7,918 nt of DNA, taken from Candidatus Sabulitectum sp. Its GTDB lineage: Bacteria; Fermentibacterota; Fermentibacteria; Fermentibacterales; JCC-6. Where the stretch lies: NCBI GenBank assembly GCA_029940175.1, contig JAOZRM010000107.1, positions 1-7,918 on the forward strand. Reading direction: 5' to 3'. Below, in pieces: positions 1-6,628 of the stretch. A model generated the notes under the pieces. The model was not told the DNA's origin, did not search any database, and worked only from the letters and a program-made list of their open reading frames with translations. A program made the position numbers and the translations under genes. The stretch's first letter is position 1; every line of letters begins with the position of its first letter.

Positions 1-747
1 ATAGAAGTTGTCTGCTTCAGCACCGGCTGCAGGTGGTTTCGTGATGTAGAAATCAGGGTTCAACCCGCCGTGATCAACTGCAAGAACACCGGCACTGTAG
101 TCGGAACTTTCCGCTGTTCCTTCAGTGATCGTGGCATAAACATAGTAGTATCCCTCGGAGAATGAAGTGCAGTTCCATTTGTATTCTCCGGAGTCATCAA
201 GGTCGACAGCAATCTCAATAAGACCGGAGGATGAAGTGGTATCGGTATCGAGATAAATACTGACCAGACCACTGGAGTAACCTGAAGAAACCCACTCCAC
301 CGTAAAGGATGTATCTGCTGTTGCACCGCCTTCAGGTGGGTTTGTTACTGTAATGGCTGGTTCTCCACCGGAGTGATCAACAGTCAGGGCACCATCAGAC
401 CAGTCTGACCCGGATGCAGCGCCACTGGTTATTATGGCTCTTACAAAGTAGGCACCATTGGCAATTCCTGAAAGATCCCATGAATGGGACCCCGAGGCGG
501 AAAGCCCGGTTGCAATTGACTGCTGCCCAATGGGACCGGCAACGGTGTTGTAAAACAGAGAGACCGTACCGGTTGATGAGGAAGTCCAGGTTACGCTGTA
601 GGTATCCACAGCGGATGCTCCGCCGGCAGGAGGTGCAGTAACAGTCACAGTCAACTCATCCGAAGGACCGCTGGAATCTTCCCCGCAGGCAACAGCGAAT
701 AGAATTAACAGCCCTGCAAGTATCAGCTTCTTCCAGTTCATATTCAT
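1..747 (-). CDS. Lipoprotein with ~99-residue Kre9/KNH-like Ig-fold repeats (3' end outside window)
   Basis: The reading frame is open for 249 codons from the ATG at 747 to the window edge, so the C-terminus is missing. The protein starts with a short basic n-region (NWKKL), a hydrophobic stretch and the lipobox FAVAC at residues 17-21. This predicts signal peptidase II cleavage before Cys21. Position +2 is Gly, not Asp, which favours the outer membrane. After a Ser/Asp linker come repeats of about 99 residues. Their starts are aligned by VTAPPAGG (res. 36), VTNPPEGG (134) and ITKPPAAG (235), followed by TYSVTW or SFTVEW, then VSLFYNT or VSIYLDT, a GAYFVRA or GYYYVYA strand, and a VDHSGG or VDHGG joint. 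The pattern P-P-x-G-G ... V-x-W ... V-x-[IL] resembles the Kre9/KNH (Ser-Thr-rich) beta-sandwich family. The start is set by AGGAG eight bases upstream. The ATG overlaps the stop of the upstream prepilin as ATGA, implying coupled translation. The ligand is unknown. A cell-surface partner of the pilin products is an inference from position. Confidence 0.85.
   Translation of the reverse strand, partial: MNMNWKKLILAGLLILFAVACGEDSSGPSDELTVTVTAPPAGGASAVDTYSVTWTSSSTGTVSLFYNTVAGPIGQQSIATGLSASGSHSWDLSGIANGAYFVRAIITSGAASGSDWSDGALTVDHSGGEPAITVTNPPEGGATADTSFTVEWVSSGYSSGLVSIYLDTDTTSSSGLIEIAVDLDDSGEYKWNCTSFSEGYYYVYATITEGTAESSDYSAGVLAVDHGGLNPDFYITKPPAAGAEADNFY
355..651 (-). repeat. First full Kre9/KNH-like protein repeat of the lipoprotein
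   Basis: This codes residues 33-131. The unit runs from TVTVTAPPAGG through SVTW and GAYFVRA to LTVDHSGGEPAI. It recurs directly downstream at about 48-354 (PP-to-PP spacing 98 then 101 residues), and a third copy begins at about 47 before the window ends. Copies are clearly related in pattern but well diverged, so they are old domain duplications and not recent DNA repeats. Confidence 0.7.
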
Positions 748-3677
748 CTAATACGCTCCTGATTGTTTTGAGTCTCCGGCGGAAGCAAGGGGGAGAAATT
801 GTATTGCTCCCGGAAACGAGTTACTCCTCTGGGGCGATGTCTATCATGCGGATCATGCTCATCGGTGAGAACCTCTACGTTATTCTCCAGATTCGGAAGC
901 CATACATCTGTGGTGAAACAGCGGATATCATCGAGATTCCATCCACCGTACAAAAAGTTGACTGGAGCGTTGCCGCTGTCTAATACCCATCTAAAAACAA
1001 CCGTTTTGTTGTCTGTCCAAACCAGTCCGGTAGGAAGGTCATCAATTCTGTACCGGTAGGTTCCCCATCCGTCCTGCAGACCAGTGTGGTCAAGGAGGCT
1101 GTGATGACTTGGGGGAGTGAAGTCTGAATAAGCTGTAACAAGGAAAGACAATGTTCCAACTGATGCGTTGATTCTAGGGCATGCAATAAACTCAACATAG
1201 GAGTAGATCAAATCCCCGCTACCTGCATCATCATCAAAGGTCACAGGAGGTGACACCAAGAAAGAAGTTGTGTTGGCTGCATGTTTGGTTTCCCAGAAAC
1301 GATCGTCATACCATCCAGTACGCATGTCATTACCTGCCCAGTCGTCCCCGTCTGGGGTTGTGTCCGGGTCATCCATTCCGGCTGGGCTGGATCTGTATGC
1401 ACACCAATCCGGTATTCCAATGTATGACTGAGGCCAGTCTGCCTGCTCACGGGTACGGAGGCCGTCAATGAGCCAGCCTTCGGCTCCCGAGTCTCCGGCC
1501 CTGATTCCGTAGTTGAATCTTACTCTGATGGTTTTTCCGGCATATTCGGTAACGTCAAAAACACCAAACTGATATCCGTCACCAGCTATGAAGAAATCAC
1601 CACTGGTATTAGTCCATCCCGGTTCACCGCCGAGGCCGGGAACAGAAGTCTCATAGTAGCCGTAGTAAGGCGCTATGATGTTCCATGTTGCTCCGTCATC
1701 ATCGCTTATCTTAACATTGCATCCGGAGCCGCCGGTGAAGTTATACTTGTGAAAAAAGGCCAGTGCGATTCGGTCACCGGGAGAATAGGAAGTATAATCA
1801 AGTTCAGGAGCCTCAAGCCAGGCATGGGTAACGGATGAGCTGTAGTTGCCGTCTCCACCCACTGCGTAATACCAGCTTCCCGTGTAAAAGGGATTTGAGT
1901 TTGAAGAGTTGTCAACCGCCTCCCATTCATCCACTGTGTATGGATCCCAAGTGCCGTGAGTCCAGCCTGTCATTCCCCAGACCTGCTGCTCAATTGCAAT
2001 TGCATCAAACATTATGCCGTCATTGGGATATGGTGCATTGTTTCTGGCTCCAAATCCGATGTTAAAATCGGAAGAGAATGGAATTCCAGCCGATGCAGCA
2101 GCCTGATCCAGATCGACCTCCGCCTCTGTCCACGAGGGGAAACTCGCCGGCGCGGCGAGTATTCTGTTTGTGAAATCCCACTCACCTGGAAGTTCATCAA
2201 CGATCCGCACATTATCAATGCTGATACCATCCATGCCTGTTGACGATGTGGTTCGATAATTGTCTTCCTGGGCGAACACTATTCTGAAATCAGACCAGTT
2301 GTATCCCGCAGGAACCAGAGCATCCAGATCAACTTCCCTGGTGATCCAGGATCCATTCGGATAAGAAGCCGGGCTCAGCGAGACCTGGGCCACAGGAGTT
2401 CCCTGAATGGAGCCGGACATGATACCGATAAAATCACCGGCATTGTTCTCGTCTCCACGGTCGGTGAAGTCATAACGAAGCCACACATTGCTGCTTCCGG
2501 AGTAAGCCGAAAGGTCGTAAGTGTTCATTATCCTGCATTCATTGTCTCCCCCGTCCCTGCGGGAATCCATATTCAGATAGTTCCCGTCTGTGGGGTAGTC
2601 CTGGGTTACAACGATCTGTCCGTAATCATTAGTCCAGTAGGTCCAGTCTTTGTTGTTTCCATTTCTGAAACCGGAGAAATCCTCCAGATCAACTACTGTT
2701 GTATCACCGGCTGTGAAAACCGGAAGGAAAACTCCATCCTGGTTGTCCAGTTCATCGCTGAATTCTCTCCAGTAGAAGTGCAACCGGAGATCGTCGCCAA
2801 TGTAAGGACTCAGGTCAACATTCCAGATGGCCATGTTGTCACTGGTGACAATGGAACTGCAATCAAGGCCAAGAAACCAGTTGCCTTCATGTGCCAGCGC
2901 GGGATCATTGTACCTGTCCACCCTGCCCTGGGTGTGGCTGGACCATGTTTCCCAGTTGTTTGCCCAGGTGACAATTGATTCAAAGTCTTCTTCGATCACT
3001 GCCTCCCAGACAAGAGCACCCTCCATGTTATCTTCAAAGATCATGGTTCCAACATTTTCAAAATCCTCTTCAAACTTGTAGTTGATCGCTCGGCTTAGAT
3101 TTCCATCCCTTGCAAGATAGACTTCCCGGTATTCCTGCTCAGATAAACCTGCAAGACCCAGGTTATATGGAGAAGAGTATCCATTGGATTCAAGACCTGA
3201 CGCCATGGTAATTGTGAAGCTTACCATTCGAACGGTAGCCGGGTCAACTGCAGCTTCACCACGCGAGTTCGTATAGGAAAAAGCTATTTCCGCAGCTGAA
3301 ACAGGAAGCATCAAGTCTTCCCCGTTGCCGTCTGTCACAGTTATTGCTCCGTCTGAATTGGCAATGGTGATTTGGTCTTCCAGCCCGAATTGCTCCGGGT
3401 CTCTGGTGTTGGAGATAAAAGTAAATCTATCAGGAGAAGCCTCAAGTACAGGATCATCGATCCTGAAAAGATCTCCTGGATATGCTGCATTCTCTAGAAG
3501 TGCCTCTATCTCTGAAGCGGCCAGTCGCGCAGCAGTTCCTTCAATTGAACTGTTCGTCACGGCATCTGCCGCCCGCGTGCCCCCTCTCAGGAATACAAAA
3601 GCCGCTGCTGCGATCACTCCGATCAGAACAACGACCATCACTACCTCCACCAGGGTAAAACCCCTTGAAGTTCTCAT
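744..3677 (-). CDS. Giant PilW/GspJ-like type IV prepilin fused to MAM/jelly-roll ectodomains
   Basis: 977 residues. The N-terminus MRTSRG|FTLVEVV is a textbook class III (PilD-cleaved) prepilin leader: a short basic leader, Gly -1, Phe +1 (N-methylated) and Glu +5, then a ~20-residue hydrophobic helix. Residues up to about 195 look like a PilW/GspJ minor pseudopilin head (DRFTFISN, then an AAEIAFSYTN strand and VRMVSFTITMAS). The rest, about residues 229-920, is a series of jelly-roll domains of the MAM, InhA-like-MAM or choice-of-anchor type. Their closing strands are readable as DGISIDNVRI (483-492), DGIMFDAIAI (553-562), GWLIDGLRT (734-742) and GGWNLDDIRCF (911-921). KISDDDGATW (656-665) is the typical hairpin. 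A charged tail of about 56 residues follows. Minor pilins of this family are usually only 200-350 residues, so the extension is the striking part. The start is the ATG at 3677, because AGAGGAG lies six bases upstream and translation from 3728 would put 17 charged residues before the leader. It would sit in the inner membrane and then in a pilus or pseudopilus, with the domains outside. A role in binding is inferred. Confidence 0.9.
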   Translation of the reverse strand: MRTSRGFTLVEVVMVVVLIGVIAAAAFVFLRGGTRAADAVTNSSIEGTAARLAASEIEALLENAAYPGDLFRIDDPVLEASPDRFTFISNTRDPEQFGLEDQITIANSDGAITVTDGNGEDLMLPVSAAEIAFSYTNSRGEAAVDPATVRMVSFTITMASGLESNGYSSPYNLGLAGLSEQEYREVYLARDGNLSRAINYKFEEDFENVGTMIFEDNMEGALVWEAVIEEDFESIVTWANNWETWSSHTQGRVDRYNDPALAHEGNWFLGLDCSSIVTSDNMAIWNVDLSPYIGDDLRLHFYWREFSDELDNQDGVFLPVFTAGDTTVVDLEDFSGFRNGNNKDWTYWTNDYGQIVVTQDYPTDGNYLNMDSRRDGGDNECRIMNTYDLSAYSGSSNVWLRYDFTDRGDENNAGDFIGIMSGSIQGTPVAQVSLSPASYPNGSWITREVDLDALVPAGYNWSDFRIVFAQEDNYRTTSSTGMDGISIDNVRIVDELPGEWDFTNRILAAPASFPSWTEAEVDLDQAAASAGIPFSSDFNIGFGARNNAPYPNDGIMFDAIAIEQQVWGMTGWTHGTWDPYTVDEWEAVDNSSNSNPFYTGSWYYAVGGDGNYSSSVTHAWLEAPELDYTSYSPGDRIALAFFHKYNFTGGSGCNVKISDDDGATWNIIAPYYGYYETSVPGLGGEPGWTNTSGDFFIAGDGYQFGVFDVTEYAGKTIRVRFNYGIRAGDSGAEGWLIDGLRTREQADWPQSYIGIPDWCAYRSSPAGMDDPDTTPDGDDWAGNDMRTGWYDDRFWETKHAANTTSFLVSPPVTFDDDAGSGDLIYSYVEFIACPRINASVGTLSFLVTAYSDFTPPSHHSLLDHTGLQDGWGTYRYRIDDLPTGLVWTDNKTVVFRWVLDSGNAPVNFLYGGWNLDDIRCFTTDVWLPNLENNVEVLTDEHDPHDRHRPRGVTRFREQYNFSPLLPPETQNNQERIR
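756..760 (-). promoter_or_regulatory. Shine-Dalgarno of the lipoprotein gene
   Basis: AGGAG lies eight bases before the ATG at 747, inside the last codons of the upstream prepilin gene. This spacing selects the ATG at 747 over the in-frame ATG at 741 (14 bases away). Ribosomes ending at the overlapping TGA (746-744) could re-initiate here. Confidence 0.75.
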
Positions 3678-3683
3678 GGCTGT

Positions 3684-3690
3684 CTCCTCT
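3684..3690 (-). promoter_or_regulatory. Shine-Dalgarno that fixes the prepilin start at 3677
   Basis: AGAGGAG, six bases before the ATG at 3677, is the strongest ribosome-binding site in this junction. It supports the short leader MRTSRG over the longer open frame from 3728, whose ATG falls inside the upstream gene. Confidence 0.8.
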
Positions 3691-3714
3691 CTTTCCAGAT
3701 GTTTACTACTGTTA

Positions 3715-5115
3715 TCATATTCTATCATCTTCTATTTCGAAACCCTCCTGTTCGGGAGGATCTATTATCCAGCTGTATACGTTCCATCTGCCCAGCAGGG
3801 GGAAGTATGGAGGATGAAGGGCCCCAAGCCCCAGATCCCATGCGTTTCCAAGTTGGTAACCGCTGTTTCCTGACGAGATTCGACCCATGGCTCTTTCCAC
3901 AAGGCTGCCTGTAACAGTTAATCTGGCCTGCTCTGCAGGAATAAATGGAACTTGAGCCCTTAAGGACCCCGTAGCCGCAACCAGACAAGCCCTTACTAAA
4001 ATTCCCTGATCTGTTTCAATCCTCCATGGGCCAGGCCAATCTTCGCCACCGGACTCGTCGGGATCTGCACAAATAACGATGTCGCCAAGGGCAACCAGAC
4101 CAAGAGGACCGCCTGCACCAACTGCACCACCGTCAATCTCTCCTCCAATGGCCATATCATGGGCGGCAATAATTGTCAGAGGATGATCCGGTCTTCTAAC
4201 TGATTTAACAACTACAGGAGCAAACCCGTTCCGGACAATGACCAGGTCCACATCGGTAAGGCGAATAGAACTCTCGTCAGCGTTCTCATATTCCTTGTAC
4301 AGGAGTCTGTCTCCATCTATGAGAACCCTTTCGGCGCTTACACGGACAGCAGTGGTTGGAACGGAACCACTGACAATGCCCTGAAAATGGCTTGCCATAC
4401 GCGAGAAGTCCACCTCAGGGGTAGAGGTCTGCCAGTATGGACTTCCCTGTCTGTGCCGATTGAATGGTCTGACCCAGATGTTGCTTCCCTCGGGGTGAGG
4501 AAGTTCAGAGATTCCAGCTCCTGAAAAAACGAAACCTCCACTGGTTGAAGTAGAGATCATGGCCACGTAGGGATCACCTGTAGAGTCCGGTGAATAGCTG
4601 CTGAAATTGATCAGCCCGTTGGAATGAACAGGTCCGTTCACAACCCTTCCATCAACAAAATACCCCTCTGGAATTCCATTTTCATTCAGCAGTGCATAGC
4701 TTGAAGGATAAGCAGGGGCGGCTCTTAGCTCTATATCCCGGGTAATATCACCGGCAAGCCCCCTGGAACGCACCTCAACAGCACGATTGCTGCAGACACC
4801 ATTCATTCCATTAACAGGATCGATCACAACAAAAAAACTGCCGCAATCCGGTAGTCCTGTCCAGCCGGAACTGTCTCCTTCCATTTGAAGAACAAACGGC
4901 TGCTCGTCTTCCGGCAGAGAATCAAGGGAGGAAAGATGGTGAAGAGCCAGGGCTGTTCCAGCTTCTGCTGCAGTGGCTGCTCGGATTCGGTTCATTTGAA
5001 ACTCTGACGCCCGCATGTTCATCTGGAAATAGGTGTAAACCACACCTGTAAGGATAAACAGTACTGCCGCCACCCCCACCACCATTGCAAGCACACTTCC
5101 TCTCTGCTGATTCAC
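3715..5115 (-). CDS. PilX/GspK-like prepilin-type protein, DUF4900-like, second of a tandem pair
   Basis: 466 residues from a GTG start at 5115, with AAAGGA eight bases upstream. The leader MNQQRG|SVLAM is followed by a hydrophobic helix (about res. 7-29) and the amphipathic segment ending AATAAEAGTALALHHL. This is the N-terminal signature of PilX-type minor pilins: RGS, a helix without Glu at +5, and AEAG at 50-53. The ectodomain, about 400 residues, is much longer than in PilX (roughly 200). It contains VNGPVHSNGLINF (159-171), the GPVHxNG pattern I associate with DUF4900-type proteins of pilus loci. It then has GLVALGDIVICADP (339-352), reading like the core of a beta-solenoid or beta-sandwich, and ends near GALHPPYFPLLGRW (431-444). 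It is paralogous along its length to the gene just upstream and lies 23 bases after it. It is followed 37 bases later by the giant prepilin. Expected to be processed by the prepilin peptidase and to join the tip of the fibre. The family call is firm for the N-terminus and tentative for the rest. Confidence 0.82.
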   Translation of the reverse strand: MNQQRGSVLAMVVGVAAVLFILTGVVYTYFQMNMRASEFQMNRIRAATAAEAGTALALHHLSSLDSLPEDEQPFVLQMEGDSSGWTGLPDCGSFFVVIDPVNGMNGVCSNRAVEVRSRGLAGDITRDIELRAAPAYPSSYALLNENGIPEGYFVDGRVVNGPVHSNGLINFSSYSPDSTGDPYVAMISTSTSGGFVFSGAGISELPHPEGSNIWVRPFNRHRQGSPYWQTSTPEVDFSRMASHFQGIVSGSVPTTAVRVSAERVLIDGDRLLYKEYENADESSIRLTDVDLVIVRNGFAPVVVKSVRRPDHPLTIIAAHDMAIGGEIDGGAVGAGGPLGLVALGDIVICADPDESGGEDWPGPWRIETDQGILVRACLVAATGSLRAQVPFIPAEQARLTVTGSLVERAMGRISSGNSGYQLGNAWDLGLGALHPPYFPLLGRWNVYSWIIDPPEQEGFEIEDDRI

Positions 5116-5123
5116 TGCCCTTT

Positions 5124-5129
5124 TCCTTT
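5124..5129 (-). promoter_or_regulatory. Shine-Dalgarno for the GTG start at 5115
   Basis: AAAGGA, eight bases before GTG, lies in the 23-base gap. No in-frame ATG gives an equally short prepilin leader, so the GTG is accepted as the start. Confidence 0.6.
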
Positions 5130-5138
5130 CACCTTCTT

Positions 5139-6614
5139 CTAGTAAAGGGGAATGCCGGTGGATACATCGTTAACTCGCATGTCGGCTCTGTCTCCCCACA
5201 TTGCAGTATGCCAGTTGGCGGTTGTAGGGAAGAAAGGCGGGTGCATATAGAGCAATCGGGGATCGAAGTAAACTCCCATATTGAATCCCTTGGAGCCGGT
5301 ACTTGTATACCCCTCGTCCTGTATCATGTAACCTCCCACAATCAGGAACTCAACCACCGGGTCAGGTTCCCAGTACTTCTCAGCTTTGAGAACACCGTCG
5401 AGTGCCACAAGGACAGCGTAGTAACTCAAAGTATCTTCAGTGGCGATCTGATAGCATTCCTCCCCCCATGCAAGGTCGGGTAAAACATCCGGGGCATCAG
5501 CAATTATCATATCACCGTAAACAGACATCAAACCAAGAAGATTCTCGTTGTCAGGGTCCATGAGATCAATATTCTCATAGATAAGCGGACCGGACATATA
5601 AATGGAGCCTTCCGTTCCGATAGTGAGAGCCATATCAAAACCCTGAAACTGATGACCCCTTAGAAAAACACTGTCTGCTGCAGTATTTTCTATCCAGACA
5701 ACCGGGTTGTCCATATCTCCAAGGTAGTAGGCAACAGGGATAGAAGCAGCAGTTTTCTTTACGAAAAGCGTATCTCCTTTCAGCGCCAGTCTGGATCCGC
5801 TGGGAACATCTCCCCCTGCAAGGCCGCTTAACAATAACCCGTCAGCGGTAGCTGCGGATTTCACACCCTGCCAGTCAAGTTCACCTGAACCGAAGGGTAT
5901 TGGATCTACACCCAGTTCAAAGTAGGGTGGTCCCAGGCAGAGTCTGTGATAAGGCCGCATCTCCAGGTTTCCAGCGGCAGGTGTGGTTTCGTGACTTCCG
6001 CCGCTGCTTGTTCCATAAACATAGTAATCTGACGTGAGACTGAAACTGTAAAAGAACACATCGTTCTCGTGTGTTGGGCTTGAGCTGTAGATATTTATTG
6101 GTCCGTTGGCGTAGAAAGGGCCGTCAAACCTGTACCCGTCGCCGTAGTAGCCGTTACCGGACGGGTCATCCATGAATACAGAGAATCTGGCTAGATTCTC
6201 CGGCATGATGATGGATTCCATTCCGTATGTTTCTACTGTAGTACCTGATACAAATGCTATACTCCTCAGCATGAAAGCATTTGCAGTTACTATCTGCGAA
6301 TTGTCATTAGATGGGTCCACTGTGACAAATACCGTACCCATGTTTCCCGGCAGATCATAAGGCGTTTCCTCTGTGCCTAGAATTGGCGTAGCTGCATAAT
6401 CTGATGGAAGAGAAGCACCGGCAATAAGCATGTGGGTGGCCAGGTTTATACCTGCCTCTGCTGAAAGCTTCGCCTGTATTCTGTCCTCCGTAAATATCTG
6501 TGTGTCAGCATTTGTCTGGAAGTAGCGGAATGCTCCTGCCGTAAGGATGATAAGGAACATTGATGCTATCAGAACCAGAACCAGTGCCGAACCTCTTCTG
6601 TTTGGTGTTTTCAT
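5139..6614 (-). CDS. PilX/GspK-like prepilin-type protein, DUF4900-like, first of a tandem pair
   Basis: 491 residues from the ATG at 6614. The in-frame GTG (6623) and ATG (6620) are possible, but the AAGGGG site is eight bases from 6614 and overlaps or abuts the others. The leader MKTPNRRG|SALVL precedes a hydrophobic helix (about res. 9-30), then an amphipathic part ending KLSAEAGINLATHML, with AEAG at 52-55. As in PilX and GspK, Glu +5 is absent (Leu instead). Landmarks in the ectodomain are GTVFVTVDPSND (103-114 region), YRFDGPFYANGPINIYSSSP (161-180), EMRPYHRLCLGPPYF (218-232), GLMSVYGDMIIADAP (361-375) and YMHPPFFPTTANW (456-468). Each has a counterpart in the 466-residue neighbour, in the same order. 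The gene follows the jelly-roll protein after 12 bases. Probable role: an initiating or tip-located minor pseudopilin. It could also be a structural prepilin of an unrelated fibre, since no assembly ATPase, platform protein or secretin is in view. Confidence 0.85.
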   Translation of the reverse strand: MKTPNRRGSALVLVLIASMFLIILTAGAFRYFQTNADTQIFTEDRIQAKLSAEAGINLATHMLIAGASLPSDYAATPILGTEETPYDLPGNMGTVFVTVDPSNDNSQIVTANAFMLRSIAFVSGTTVETYGMESIIMPENLARFSVFMDDPSGNGYYGDGYRFDGPFYANGPINIYSSSPTHENDVFFYSFSLTSDYYVYGTSSGGSHETTPAAGNLEMRPYHRLCLGPPYFELGVDPIPFGSGELDWQGVKSAATADGLLLSGLAGGDVPSGSRLALKGDTLFVKKTAASIPVAYYLGDMDNPVVWIENTAADSVFLRGHQFQGFDMALTIGTEGSIYMSGPLIYENIDLMDPDNENLLGLMSVYGDMIIADAPDVLPDLAWGEECYQIATEDTLSYYAVLVALDGVLKAEKYWEPDPVVEFLIVGGYMIQDEGYTSTGSKGFNMGVYFDPRLLYMHPPFFPTTANWHTAMWGDRADMRVNDVSTGIPLY

Positions 6615-6622
6615 ATACATCA

Positions 6623-6628
6623 CCCCTT
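6623..6628 (-). promoter_or_regulatory. Shine-Dalgarno overlapping the upstream stop codon
   Basis: AAGGGG, eight bases before the ATG at 6614, shares its two A's with the TAA stop (6629-6627) of the jelly-roll gene. The termination site and initiation site are therefore physically the same, which favours coupled translation and selects 6614 over the GTG at 6623. Confidence 0.7.

Noticed and set aside
3678..3714. Possible terminator or promoter in the widest gap of the operon
   Set aside because: No GC-rich inverted repeat with a T-run and no good -35/-10 pair is visible in these 37 bases. The gap holds only a ribosome-binding site.
3678..3728. Longer N-terminus for the giant prepilin starting at 3728
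   Set aside because: It would add 17 charged residues before the leader, start inside the upstream gene and ignore the AGAGGAG site before 3677. MRTSRG|FTLVE is the normal leader length.
3325..3873. Plus-strand open frame of 182 codons
   Set aside because: It lies antisense to the prepilin N-terminus and the preceding gene's end, crosses their junction, has no convincing ribosome-binding site and no recognisable motif. The minus-strand frames there carry unmistakable prepilin signatures.
5085..5483. Plus-strand open frame of 132 codons
   Set aside because: It is antisense across two paralogous prepilin genes and their gap. Its product has no coherent domain pattern.
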